From Rhodopirellula sp. (GTDB taxonomy: Bacteria > Planctomycetota > Planctomycetia > Pirellulales > Pirellulaceae): 38,650 nt of DNA. Positions 16,385 through 24,464 of the stretch are shown here, piece by piece; the first letter of the stretch is position 1; each line of letters begins with the position of its first letter. The position numbers and the translations under genes are program-made. Where the stretch lies: positions 1 to 38,650 of the forward strand of contig NZHC01000133.1 in assembly GCA_002689655.1 (NCBI GenBank), read 5' to 3'. Below the pieces are notes generated by a model that searched no databases, was not told where the DNA came from, and saw only the letters and a program-made list of their open reading frames with translations.

Positions 16385-17866
16385 TCAAAGATCTTTTTCG
16401 CTCGGTGGGAAGCGTTTCCTTGTTTCGCTTGGAACACGTTGTCCCGTCCGCATGCTCCACCACTCATGAGACCGCTCGGGCGAATAGTGAGGATTCTGAA
16501 TGGGCATTCTGGCAAGTACCTCGGTGCGCCAAGCTTGGAGTTTCCTGCGAAGGTCGGCCGTGCGGCCCGGTTTACTCCTGCTCAGGTTTTTACTTTCTCC
16601 AATATCGTTCGCCAGGTTGTAAAGCTCAAGATCGCCACTGCCATCAATGTACTCGATCAATTTCCAGTCTCTCTCACGAATGCTACTTGCGGGCCGGTCA
16701 TGGTGAAAATGTGGGTAGTGCCAGTGCAAGGCATCTCGATCGAGAACTGTCGCTGGATTTTTTAAGAGTGGAAGCAACGTTTTTCCATCAATGATTTGAT
16801 TCTTTGGCAGCATCCCACCCGCTAGATCGACGAATGTCGGAAAGAAGTCATAGCTGATTGTTGGCTCGTTGCTGATGCTACCCGGTATCGTCATGCCAGG
16901 GTACTTGATGATCAATGGAACGCGCACGCCGCCCTCGTGAAGAGATCCCTTTTCTCCTTTCAAGGGGGCCATGCTTGTGACGTTGTCATCAGCCGCTTCC
17001 TGATAATCGTAGCGACGATAAAGGCCGCCATTATCCGAGGTGAAAACAACCATGGTGTTTTCTTCGATACCCGAATTCTTCACTGCATCGACGATGCGGC
17101 CAACCATATCGTCGCAGTGTTCAACCATTGCCGCATAAACAGGATGGGGCAAGGTGCTTCCGGTTTCTCTGGACTTATCCTCGTACTTGTTCACTTTCTG
17201 TGACATGGCACCCAGTGGAATGTGGACAGCAAAGGGAGAAACCATCAAAAAGAAAGGTTCTCCCTTTTTCGATTCAATGAAATCCACCGCCACGTCGGCT
17301 TCGAAGTCGGTTCGGTACTGGCCGGGCTTTGGTTGCAGAGTCGCTTGGCCTTGAACACGGTAGCGGCCCGGTAGGTGCGGACCATTGATCACTGCTGAGA
17401 AATCGTAACCCTGAAATTCAGGCTGGAACTGAGGGCCCGTGCCGAGATGCCATTTTCCAACATACCCCGTTGAATAACCACTTTCCTGCAATGCCTCGGC
17501 AACCGTCACCGTCTGCAGAGGAAGTGCCATGGTTGTCAGGGGTGTAATGACGCGTTCAAAAGGACGCCAATGGCCGGGGATATGCGCCGTGATTCCTAGT
17601 CGTGCCTGGTTTTGGCCCGATTGAACTGCGCATCGAGTTGGAGAGCAAACCGCGCCAGCTGCATAGAAGTCAGTGAAACGAATTCCAGATTTTGCCAGGG
17701 CGTCGATTCGTGGCGTGTCAATGAAATCGTTGCCGTAGCACCCAATATCTTTCCAGCCTAAATCATCAATGAAAATTAAGATGATGTTCGGTTGTTGCTT
17801 CGCGTTTACAACACTGCAGCAGGTAAAAATTGTCGCAAGAATAAAAACGAAGCGAATGGGAAACAC
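16385..17866 (-). CDS. Secreted formylglycine-dependent sulfatase
   Basis: This 493-residue protein has a signal peptide (FVFILATIFTCCSVVNAK) and then the sulfatase start QPNIILIFIDDLGW with metal ligands D34 and D35. C74 in CSPTR is the residue converted to formylglycine. The second half of the signature is SGQ rather than the usual (S/T)GR. Other type I sulfatase features are YVGKWHLG, VFTSDNGG and KGEKGSLHEGGVRVP. The enzyme should hydrolyse sulfate esters, probably on algal polysaccharide, in the periplasm or outside. The maturase gene is not in the window. The start codon is GTG. It lies 270 bases upstream of the kinase start on the same strand and is divergent from the O-acetylesterase gene. 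Confidence 0.93.
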   Translation of the reverse strand: MFPIRFVFILATIFTCCSVVNAKQQPNIILIFIDDLGWKDIGCYGNDFIDTPRIDALAKSGIRFTDFYAAGAVCSPTRCAVQSGQNQARLGITAHIPGHWRPFERVITPLTTMALPLQTVTVAEALQESGYSTGYVGKWHLGTGPQFQPEFQGYDFSAVINGPHLPGRYRVQGQATLQPKPGQYRTDFEADVAVDFIESKKGEPFFLMVSPFAVHIPLGAMSQKVNKYEDKSRETGSTLPHPVYAAMVEHCDDMVGRIVDAVKNSGIEENTMVVFTSDNGGLYRRYDYQEAADDNVTSMAPLKGEKGSLHEGGVRVPLIIKYPGMTIPGSISNEPTISYDFFPTFVDLAGGMLPKNQIIDGKTLLPLLKNPATVLDRDALHWHYPHFHHDRPASSIRERDWKLIEYIDGSGDLELYNLANDIGESKNLSRSKPGRTADLRRKLQAWRTEVLARMPIQNPHYSPERSHEWWSMRTGQRVPSETRKRFPPSEKDL

Positions 17867-18252
17867 TTGATCGTTGCTCTTTATATGGAAAGTGATCTTG
17901 ATTTTGGCCTAACGCCCACCTGAATTTTATTTGACATAGCCTAGCCCAAAAGTTTCTTCCTGACAGTCTGTTGGGAATTCATGTATCAGGCCAACCAGGT
18001 TCGTTGGGTCCAAATGCACCCGTTGACTGATATTTTCCCATTGCTGCGCCAATGATTGGCAAGGAATGCAAGGTATACGCGTTGGTTGTCCGTAGCCAGT
18101 TGGGATCATGTTTGATCCACGGCACGAAAGCACTGGTAGTCATTGCACGTTTGGTTCATCATGATTTAATCCCATGGCGCTGAGCGAAACGCCTGCAAGC
18201 TTTTGCCCAGATTCAGAGTAATCAGACTTCGAAAAGTTTAAGAGGTGATTTG
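17867..18252. other. Divergent promoter region between sulfatase and O-acetylesterase
   Basis: No gene is seen in this 386-base stretch between two divergent starts. It contains the 13-bp palindrome at 18048-18060 described separately. TTGACA occurs at about 17931-17936, but no matching -10 box stands out. Confidence 0.45.
18048..18060. promoter_or_regulatory. 13-bp operator-like palindrome
   Basis: GCCAAT, a central G, then ATTGGC form a perfect inverted repeat roughly midway between the divergent sulfatase and O-acetylesterase genes. A shared operator is a guess based on position and symmetry. Confidence 0.35.
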
Positions 18253-19212
18253 ATGTGGCGACTTTTAATTCTGCTGCCTTTTCTAATGTGTCCGCCTGTG
18301 GTTGAAGCTGGCGAGAAAACAGTCAGAGTGTTCGTGCTAGCAGGGCAATCGAATATGGAGGGGCAGGGGGTGGTCGATCTTGAACACCCCGACTTCTACA
18401 ACGGGGGAAAAGGGACTTTGATTTGGTCCATGAAAAATGGAAAAACCAAGGCAAAAATGACGCATTTGAAGGATGAGTCCGGCGGTTGGGAGGTGAGAGA
18501 TGATGTCTGGGTGCGTTACCAAACTCCTAGCGAATTGAAAGTTGGGAAACTGGGAATTGGATTTGCTGTGTATCCAGGCAAGCACCATATCGGCCCTGAA
18601 CTGCAGTTTGGTCATTTAATAGGGGATTACTTTGACGATAACGTTCTGCTGATCAAAACGTGCTGGGGTGGAAAAAGCCTGGACAAAGATTTTCGTCCCC
18701 CTACCGCAAGTGGAGAAACAGGGGAGTTCTATATGAAAATGATACAAGAGGTGGAGTATGTTTTGACACACGCTGGTGATGAGATGCCTGCACTGAAAGG
18801 TGCCAAGCTCGAACTTGCCGGTTTGGTCTGGTTTCAAGGGTGGAACGACATGTTCGATGAACAGGCCAGGATCGATTATTCCAAGAATCTCGTGCATCTT
18901 GTCGATGATTTTCGAAACACTTTCAATGTCCCAGAATTGCCCGTTGTCATCGGCGAGACAGGGAACATGGGGTCTGAAGCAGGAAAGAATATGTTGGCGA
19001 TCCGTGAGGCACAGGCGAAGGCCGCAGCTCAAATTATGCCAAAAGGGACAGCCACCTTCGTTTCCACTACCGACTTTGCACGCCCGAAAGAGCTTTCACC
19101 TAATGTAGGACATGGACATCATTGGTTCGGAAATGCCGAGAGCTACTTCCTGATTGGTGATGCCATGGGAAACGCAATGATCAACTTGCTCGCACCTCGG
19201 GATGGAAAGTGA
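18253..19212 (+). CDS. Secreted carbohydrate O-acetylesterase (SASA/DUF303, SGNH fold)
   Basis: From the ATG at 18253, with AGAGGTG at 18241-18247 as ribosome binding site (a TTG precedes at 18250), the 319-residue product has a signal peptide MWRLLILLPFLMCPPVVEAG. Block I of the SASA family is GQSNMEG (31-37, nucleophile S33). Later blocks are GPELQFG, VWFQGWND and GHGHHWFGNAES, which carries the catalytic histidine region. Family members remove acetyl groups from sialic acid or plant and algal polysaccharides; in planctomycetes they commonly accompany sulfatases, and here a sulfatase is the divergent neighbour. This single-domain form is much shorter than the second esterase of the window, which starts at 36321. 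Confidence 0.9.
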   Translation: MWRLLILLPFLMCPPVVEAGEKTVRVFVLAGQSNMEGQGVVDLEHPDFYNGGKGTLIWSMKNGKTKAKMTHLKDESGGWEVRDDVWVRYQTPSELKVGKLGIGFAVYPGKHHIGPELQFGHLIGDYFDDNVLLIKTCWGGKSLDKDFRPPTASGETGEFYMKMIQEVEYVLTHAGDEMPALKGAKLELAGLVWFQGWNDMFDEQARIDYSKNLVHLVDDFRNTFNVPELPVVIGETGNMGSEAGKNMLAIREAQAKAAAQIMPKGTATFVSTTDFARPKELSPNVGHGHHWFGNAESYFLIGDAMGNAMINLLAPRDGK

Positions 19213-19377
19213 TCAGCATGGCCATGCAGTTACAAGTAGGTCGATGTTTTTTTAATCGACCATCTGCGTCGGAGTTGATGGGGTCGTACCGAAGGCCATG
19301 CGCCGATTGTTTTTAGTCTCAGAGATTGGCTCATGTGCTGGTTTCTCTGAAATTTTTTGTGCGGGTTTGTTGAGATT

Positions 19378-19405
19378 TTAAAAAACAACCCTAGCAGGGC
19401 TGTTT
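19378..19405 (-). terminator. Terminator-like stem read on the minus strand
   Basis: On the minus strand AAACAGCCCT, a GCT loop and AGGGTTGTTT form a 10-bp stem with one mismatch, followed by TTTTTTAAAA. It is about 530 bases beyond the sigma factor stop, so it may end a long 3' untranslated region or serve an unseen small transcript. Confidence 0.4.
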
Positions 19406-19539
19406 GAACTCCGGGTGCGTGCCAGCAGGCCACGCGGCTTGTTTCAATAATGTCAATCGTGTTTGGAGAGCCGGTCTTTGGGAATGACTGATTTGTGAAG
19501 TATCAGGTGGTTGGGACTAGGTTTCCAAACGTGTGCCGC

Positions 19540-19587
19540 TCGAATCCCGTGGTCGCCGGTGATTCGAATCCCGTGGTCGCCGGTGAC
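19540..19587 (+). repeat. 24-bp direct tandem duplication
   Basis: The unit TCGAATCCCGTGGTCGCCGG plus TGAT occurs at 19540-19563 and again at 19564-19587, differing only in the last base. Each unit includes a tRNA T-loop-like TCGAATCC, but no tRNA can be folded here. Confidence 0.9.
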
Positions 19588-19937
19588 CAGGAAAGTAGGT
19601 CAGGAGCCGTTGCGGACCGTTGGTGAATTAACGCCTCCTGACTCTCAGTGCATAGGACCTTTCGTCCTGTCTGTCGTTGTTAATGTCATTTGGACCGTCG
19701 TCCCTTGCTGCCACCTTTTATGCTGAGTCTCGTAGCAGAGAGGCAAGCCCGCGTCCCTGATACTTTTGCGTTCTCAATGCGTGCGAGGCACCTCGGACTA
19801 AGAGATCGCATGCTCATCTACATCCATCGCCGAAACAGCGTTACTTCATAGTGTAGATAGGAACTGGTCAGGCAAGATGATTTGTGCTGGTACGGGTTCG
19901 CCGTTAGCGAACAGCGTCAATGAACGTTCCTGCCGAT

Positions 19938-20510
19938 TCATTTTTCGTCAGGGGTGATATCTTCCATCGCAACACGTAGCCATGCCCGCGCGAAACGCCA
20001 ATCTTGGTCCGCCATGGATACCGAGATCTCCAACATCTCAGCTGCTTCTGCGATGGTGAGTCCGGCAAAAAAACGTAATTCAACAAGCTTTGCTTTTCTC
20101 GGGTGTCGCTTTTCAAAAGACTCGAGTAACGAGTTAATGGTTAGGATCAGATCGAAATCCAGTTCAGAGTCAGGATTAAATTCGTCCAGTGGAACACGTT
20201 TAGCCTGACCACCGCGTCTCAAGGTGTTTTTCGCTCGTGCTCTTTCGACGAGAATGCGACGCATCGCTATGCATGCAGAGCTAAAGAAATGCCTTTTGCT
20301 TTCCCATCGATCACTCTTCTCGGATTTTGTCAGCCGTAGATAAGCTTCATGAACCAGTGCAGTGGGTTGCAGTGTGTTACCCGGTGCTTCCCCCATGATA
20401 CGCACGGCAGCTACACGCCTCAGTTCATCATAGATGAGAGGAAGCAAATCAGATCCACTCAACAAGGAGTGGTCCTCAGGACCGAAAGTTTCTTCCTTAA
20501 AATCTGACAC
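19938..20510 (-). CDS. ECF-like RNA polymerase sigma factor (Sigma70_ECF family)
   Basis: This 190-residue protein has region 2 text typical of the planctomycete/acidobacterial ECF-like family: LLPLIYDELRRVAA, LQPTALVHEAYLRL and KRHFFSSACIAMRRILVERAR. Region 4 follows, with VELRFFAGLTIAEAAEMLEI as the helix-turn-helix and DWRFARAWL before the end. The start is GTG at 20510. It would direct RNA polymerase to a specific promoter set, often under control of a partner kinase or anti-sigma factor. No adjacent anti-sigma is visible; the nearest kinase is the WD40-fused one about 4 kb away. The gene upstream on the same strand, of unknown function, is 247 bases away. Confidence 0.92.
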   Translation of the reverse strand: MSDFKEETFGPEDHSLLSGSDLLPLIYDELRRVAAVRIMGEAPGNTLQPTALVHEAYLRLTKSEKSDRWESKRHFFSSACIAMRRILVERARAKNTLRRGGQAKRVPLDEFNPDSELDFDLILTINSLLESFEKRHPRKAKLVELRFFAGLTIAEAAEMLEISVSMADQDWRFARAWLRVAMEDITPDEK

Positions 20511-20757
20511 AACGCCTCAACACTCTTCACTTTCCTAATACCAAGGTTGCGTGACCATTTCGCAGGTCAGAGGCCGCTGTTTGTTCTTGCCCATACCGCT
20601 CAATGCTCGACCCAAGTTTAACGCAGTTGCTCGGAACACACAGGCAGCGATGACCTAAATACGTGCGAAATCGACGAAAATGGACTGTTGATTTTCTTGG
20701 CACGCATGCAAACAGTGATTCATCAAAACTTAATATTCGGTCGGCCGGTGGACAAAA

Positions 20758-21351
20758 TTATCTGCATTGGTTTTGTTTTGCCGCGTCAACCGCGTGGGGG
20801 GAATATGCAAGTTGTATGTCACTAGACAGCCCCTCCAGTATCTGGAGGTGCAGGCTCAATTGTTTCCAAGCCGACACAAGTTGTTGGGCGTTTAACTCTA
20901 GTTCGCTGTGCGGCTCGTCACCCGATCCATCAAAGCAGTTGTGATGTTGCTGCTGTACACGGGTTAGCTCCTCGCTGAGACAACTTACTTGCTCGCCGAA
21001 GTCAACCAACAGTTGGTTTGAAATAGCAAGCATCTTCGCGAGATCAACGTCCAAAGAGTAAGCTTTTGAGATCGTTTGAAAGTCATCAGCCAATAGAGTT
21101 TTCGCATAAAAACACTCAGCTTGCTGCTGAACCAAATATGCCGCATCCGCCCAAGCTTTCCAGTCGAAGTCAAAGTAATTTTCACGCGCTACCGCCTTCA
21201 GTCCCAAATACGCTAGAGCCAACTTTGAATGAAATTGGTAACTCGGACGCTCGTGCTCGGTTTCTGTGATGACTTCTCGGTAATTGTCACCTAACTCGGG
21301 CATGCGACCAGGTGTCGAAAGTTGATCAGCTAAGCATTCTGCCCAAGTCAT
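20758..21351 (-). CDS. Hypothetical helical protein
   Basis: I do not recognise this protein. From the ATG at 21351, with GGAG about 10 bases upstream, it has 197 residues; the frame is open to a TTG at 21393. It is predicted to be mostly helical, without signal peptide or membrane segment, and is rich in Leu, Ala, Gln and Glu (for example AYLVQQQAECFYAKTLLADD and LNAQQLVSAWKQLSLHLQIL). The N-terminal part, WAECLADQLSTPGRMPELGDNYRE and then YQFHSKLALAYLGLKAVA, could be TPR-like. It lies upstream of the sigma factor on the same strand and may be a partner, but this rests on position alone. Length and amino acid balance make it likely to be a real gene. Confidence 0.6.
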   Translation of the reverse strand: MTWAECLADQLSTPGRMPELGDNYREVITETEHERPSYQFHSKLALAYLGLKAVARENYFDFDWKAWADAAYLVQQQAECFYAKTLLADDFQTISKAYSLDVDLAKMLAISNQLLVDFGEQVSCLSEELTRVQQQHHNCFDGSGDEPHSELELNAQQLVSAWKQLSLHLQILEGLSSDIQLAYSPHAVDAAKQNQCR

Positions 21352-21723
21352 CTTGAAACGCTCCACGCTCTCCGCAACCCAACCTCGTGCCAATCGGAAA
21401 TTGAAGATTGATTTTAATTTGAATTATGTTGGCCTTGACGAACGCACAAAAATCTTCGCCCAACAATAAAGCGCTGTTTGTTAACGAAACACACAACGCA
21501 TTAACTGGAATTATGCGTTTTTTCGGAAGAAAACGAACAATTTACCCCTTAATCAAGCGTGTGTACTGCCGGAGCGGATTTTGGTCTACCTGTTTCGGGG
21601 GCATGCTGGTTATGCCTCTTCGTCGTGAAGCACGCAGTGAGTTCGGTCGATACGGCACAAGGAGAGGAAAAAGCGGCCGTGAAAACCGCTGAGCGAGCCA
21701 GAAGGGATGCCGATGGCTGGAAC

Positions 21724-22010
21724 TCAACCTGTCATGCTCGACGCCTCAAGGTCGAGGCATGCTTCCCGCCCCGTCGCAGGTTCTTCAACCTTCAGGCACT
21801 CATCGCGAAAACGACTGTGGAAACTCTCGACGAAACACTTTGGCCAAGGCTGCCAGTTTAGGTGTAGGACGTTTTGCGTCGAGCGATTCCAGACAGCCAC
21901 CGATGCGCCGTGATACCAACTCTCGTCCGTTGTAACTCCCGATTGCCTTTTGAACGCCGCGACTCGTCAAGGGCTCGATCAGCACTTTGGCGAGATGCAG
22001 GTCGGTTGAT
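21724..22010 (-). pseudogene. IS3-family transposase remnant (frameshifted, catalytic residue lost)
   Basis: On the minus strand one frame reads AKVLIEPLTSRGVQKAI and then GSYNGRELVSRRIGGCLESL. This corresponds to the region around the SDNG motif of IS3-type DDE transposases, with the catalytic aspartate replaced by tyrosine (codon at 21932-21934). After a frame change near 21845-21870 the next part reads FVESFHSRFRDECLKVEE (about 21781-21834), the conserved ExF...RxRDE segment that carries the last acidic residue. The frame stops at 21724. The N-terminal two thirds and the orfA helix-turn-helix protein are absent. It is a dead insertion-sequence fragment. Confidence 0.75.
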
Positions 22011-22025
22011 TTTCAACCGACCTGC
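21997..22025. repeat. Perfect 13-bp hairpin with 3-base loop
   Basis: GCAGGTCGGTTGA at 21997-22009 is followed by TTT and its exact inverted copy at 22013-22025. It lies at the upstream edge of the recognisable transposase fragment. No T-run follows, so it is not a standard terminator. Confidence 0.85.
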
Positions 22026-22443
22026 TGTCAAAGAAACGCATGGTTGACTCGATAACTGTTCCATCGCTTCGAGCATCTTCAGTGAGCGACGATTCCGCAT
22101 GCCATCAAAGATGGCCTCAAGTCGCAACGAAGGCAATTTTCAAACCTGCGGCGTGGACGCTGTAGCAATACCACCGCGGTCACGAAGTGACTGTTTTTTG
22201 CTCAGCCAAGAAGAGGTGAAGAGGTAAGGTGCACGACCGAGTCAACTGTCCCTCGAGACGGTTTCCAAAAGGCTCTTGCTGATGACGATGTAACACTGGA
22301 AATGATCCGGAGCCTCGAGTGAAGCAAGCGACGCAGAGGACCGAAGGCACCAAGACTGAGCCAGTCGCATTCGGCTCTCTCAGTCGCAGCACCGAAAACG
22401 TTCCAACGGCAAGTAATCAGACGGACTGTCGTAATGCGAAAGA

Positions 22444-22477
22444 AAGAAGAGGGAGTAGAAGAAGAGGGAGTAGAAGA
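22444..22477 (+). repeat. 15-bp purine-rich tandem repeat
   Basis: The sequence has exact period 15 (unit AAGAGGGAGTAGAAG) over 34 bases, 2.3 copies. It is almost purely purine on the plus strand and non-coding. Confidence 0.85.
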
Positions 22478-22644
22478 GCAGTGCGGAGCAGGCGATCAGT
22501 GAAATGTGAGAATAGGGGTGATCACGAAGATGCATGTTTGCAGAGTCTGGATAATGCTTCTTCTTTGGGAGCAATACGAAGTTAATGTGCCGCCGGCCGT
22601 TGTAGTGAATTGGGTTGATACCTAACTTCGGTTGTGAGGTAAGT

Positions 22645-23370
22645 TCAGTGACCTAGAGTTTGCTTTTTCGTTGCCCACATCAAGCGGTCATTACTGTGTC
22701 TGGAAACCGATTCTTGGATCCACGTTGCGGCATAAGCCACCTGAGGGGCAAAACCACCTCCGTGTGTGATTCCAACCAACACATCACCTATTTGTTGTGA
22801 ATGAATTAACCAGGGGCCACCGCTGCTACCAGCCTTTCCACGCCGATCCTCCTTCTTTGGGACGCGCAAGTTGTCCGAACCACCTATGGCCGGGATGCCA
22901 CGCCATACTTCGTTCCCTGCGACTTTTTTGATCGAGAGCTTTCCGTCTTCACGACTGATCTTCTGTCGCAGCAGCAGCACGGCGGGACGATCATCTTTCT
23001 TGACGGGCCGAACTAAACGCAGTAGAGCAAGATCCTTTGATTTGTGACGCAAAACTTTGTCAACACCAATGGTTGCTGGTTTTCGCTTGGACGTGGTGAA
23101 TCGTATTTGCACGCTACCGGATTTGGCTTTTCGTGAGGTAATGCAGTGCGAGGCGGTTAGAACCCAGTGAGGCGAAATCAAGACGCCTTTGCCTCCACCG
23201 CAATGAACACTCAAGTTTTTGCGGTCATTCATCGGGTAGGGTGAGTCACCCGCAGTGACCATGGTGAATGCGATTCCCGGAGTCTGTTCGGTCGATGCAG
23301 GTCGGGGGGAAGTCGCTGACCCATTTGTGCCAATCAGCCAACACAGGCAAACGAGGCATGACTTGCTCAT
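22645..23370 (-). CDS. Secreted trypsin-like serine protease
   Basis: From an ATG at 23370 the 241-residue product begins MSKSCLVCLCWLIGTNGSAT, a short signal peptide; the frame remains open upstream to 23448. The chymotrypsin-fold triad is H75 (VLTASHC), D113 (SKDLALLRL) and S183 (GSSGGPW, where the usual Asp before Ser is a Ser). The CGGGKGVLISPHWVLTASHC segment is standard for S1 proteases, and THGGGFAP matches the substrate-binding strand. It should act as an endopeptidase outside the cytoplasm. Its first 125 bases overlap, in another frame, a LEPR-XLL reading frame on the same strand, which is unusual. Confidence 0.85.
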   Translation of the reverse strand: MSKSCLVCLCWLIGTNGSATSPRPASTEQTPGIAFTMVTAGDSPYPMNDRKNLSVHCGGGKGVLISPHWVLTASHCITSRKAKSGSVQIRFTTSKRKPATIGVDKVLRHKSKDLALLRLVRPVKKDDRPAVLLLRQKISREDGKLSIKKVAGNEVWRGIPAIGGSDNLRVPKKEDRRGKAGSSGGPWLIHSQQIGDVLVGITHGGGFAPQVAYAATWIQESVSRHSNDRLMWATKKQTLGH

Positions 23371-23698
23371 CAGAAAGCACTTCAAGAACGGCGTGGAAAT
23401 GAAATGTCGTTTTGTGATAACCCACAACGTATCCGATTTCGGGGTCAAAAGAAGCGGATGCCGTGGCCAGCAAGGTTGCTTCCCCGAAAGTAAATTCGTT
23501 ATTCACATAGGCAGGCAGAATCGCACTCAGTAAATGGCGTGGTTCCAAAGGTTCTAGACGGGGAACCATGTTTACGGCAGCCCGTGATCCGGGACGTCCA
23601 GCTGAACGTTTTCTTCGCTTGCTTCTTCTGTGGCGGAATGACCGAGTGCTTGAAGATGGGGAGGCATGAAAGCCATTTTCAGTGATTGCACGAAGCAT
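23246..23698 (-). CDS. Short LEPR-XLL protein, probably truncated
   Basis: This 150-residue frame begins with an arginine-rich leader (RHRRSKRRKRSAGRPGSRAA) and then RLEPLEPRHLLSA, the planctomycete LEPR-XLL motif found at the start of large secreted proteins, followed by ILPAYVNNEFTFGEAT. Beyond about residue 80 the text no longer looks like any family and runs 125 bases into the protease gene in a different frame. LEPR-XLL proteins are normally many hundreds of residues long, so this is likely a gene that lost its body by deletion or frameshift, with the protease now downstream. A functional short protein cannot be excluded. Confidence 0.55.
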   Translation of the reverse strand: MLRAITENGFHASPSSSTRSFRHRRSKRRKRSAGRPGSRAAVNMVPRLEPLEPRHLLSAILPAYVNNEFTFGEATLLATASASFDPEIGYVVGYHKTTFHFHAVLEVLSDEQVMPRLPVLADWHKWVSDFPPTCIDRTDSGNRIHHGHCG

Positions 23699-24464
23699 AG
23701 GGTTTCACTCTGCGAGATGAGATCAGGGATGAGAAGAGTGCTCGTGAGTTAACTAGGTGGGAGTGGGATTTCCTCGCTCAGTGGGGAGATTGTTTGGGCT
23801 GCTGTGAGCCGCAAAGTGATGGTGAAAGTGGTTGTTGTGATCCTTCGCCTCAAACGGTCTTTGCTTCCTGTCACCTTTGGGAACATTGATCACATAATGC
23901 CGATGTCAAGAAATTGAACGATGTTTTTGTGCGTAATGCCTCAATAAGCGGGAATAGAAGAAAATTTGTTCATGACGGTTGATCGGGGCGGCTCAGCAGC
24001 GAAGTGCGAGTAACACTGGATCTGAATGCGAGGTGGGCCTCCAACGCACGTAGGGGGTGAATATCGGCTCCAAAGGACTTGCTCCAGACGAGGGGGTCCA
24101 GCTCGTGCCATCGCTCTTTCGATGAAACAGAATCGCTTAACCTTTGATCATTTAGCACAGAGGCTTCAAAGCCACGCAGCAGGTCACGAGCCAGTGGGCT
24201 GACAAGCATTGTTTTCTTCGCCGACGTGGCAAATACCGGGCTTTGTCAATGACTGCGGCCCCGGAGTTAGGTAAGCCAAAGACGCGATCTCAAAATGACA
24301 CATGCATCTCAGGACGGGACATTGGGACCGGTTGGGAGGTCGAAAAACGTGTTTTTGGTGAATGGCACACCCTTTGCGTCTATCCGCATTGTCGGAGCCA
24401 CTCCTGAGAGACCGGGTAAACCATGTCTCTCATCACAACACGTTTTTTGAAAATCGAGAATGAT
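23699..24464. other. Gene-free stretch
   Basis: I see no supported gene in about 765 bases. A 79-codon minus-strand frame at 23970-24209 has no family features and is probably chance. A stem at 24405-24432 just before the next gene is listed separately. Confidence 0.45.
24405..24432 (+). promoter_or_regulatory. 5'-leader stem-loop before the small coiled-coil gene
   Basis: TGAGAGAC at 24405-24412 pairs perfectly with GTCTCTCA at 24425-24432 around a 12-base loop. It ends 32 bases before the chosen ATG and could shape the mRNA leader. Its role is unknown. Confidence 0.3.

Larger units (their letters stand above)
19213..19937. other. Gene-free stretch with repeats and hairpins
   Basis: No convincing gene is seen in 725 bases. 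Noticeable items are a 12-bp palindrome GCATGGCCATGC at 19216-19227, a 7-bp stem around a T-rich loop at 19239-19261, a terminator-like stem at 19383-19405, the 24-bp duplication at 19540-19587 and a 6-bp stem at 19896-19912 just after the sigma factor stop. Confidence 0.5.
21352..22644. other. Decayed, gene-poor region
   Basis: About 1.3 kb with no intact gene. It contains the IS3-type transposase relic at 21724-22010, the 13-bp hairpin at 21997-22025 and the 15-bp repeat at 22444-22477. A short minus-strand segment at about 22070-22130 reads LRLEAIFDGMRNRRSLKML, faintly like the tail of another IS3 transposase, but this is weak. The rest shows no features I can name. Confidence 0.6.

Noticed and set aside
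19540-19590. Possible tRNA gene suggested by TTCGAATCCC.
   Set aside because: The flanking bases do not pair to make a T-stem, and no acceptor, D or anticodon arm can be found upstream.
23970-24209. A 79-codon minus-strand frame in the spacer before the coiled-coil gene.
   Set aside because: No motif, no signal and no clear ribosome binding site; expected by chance in a spacer of this length.
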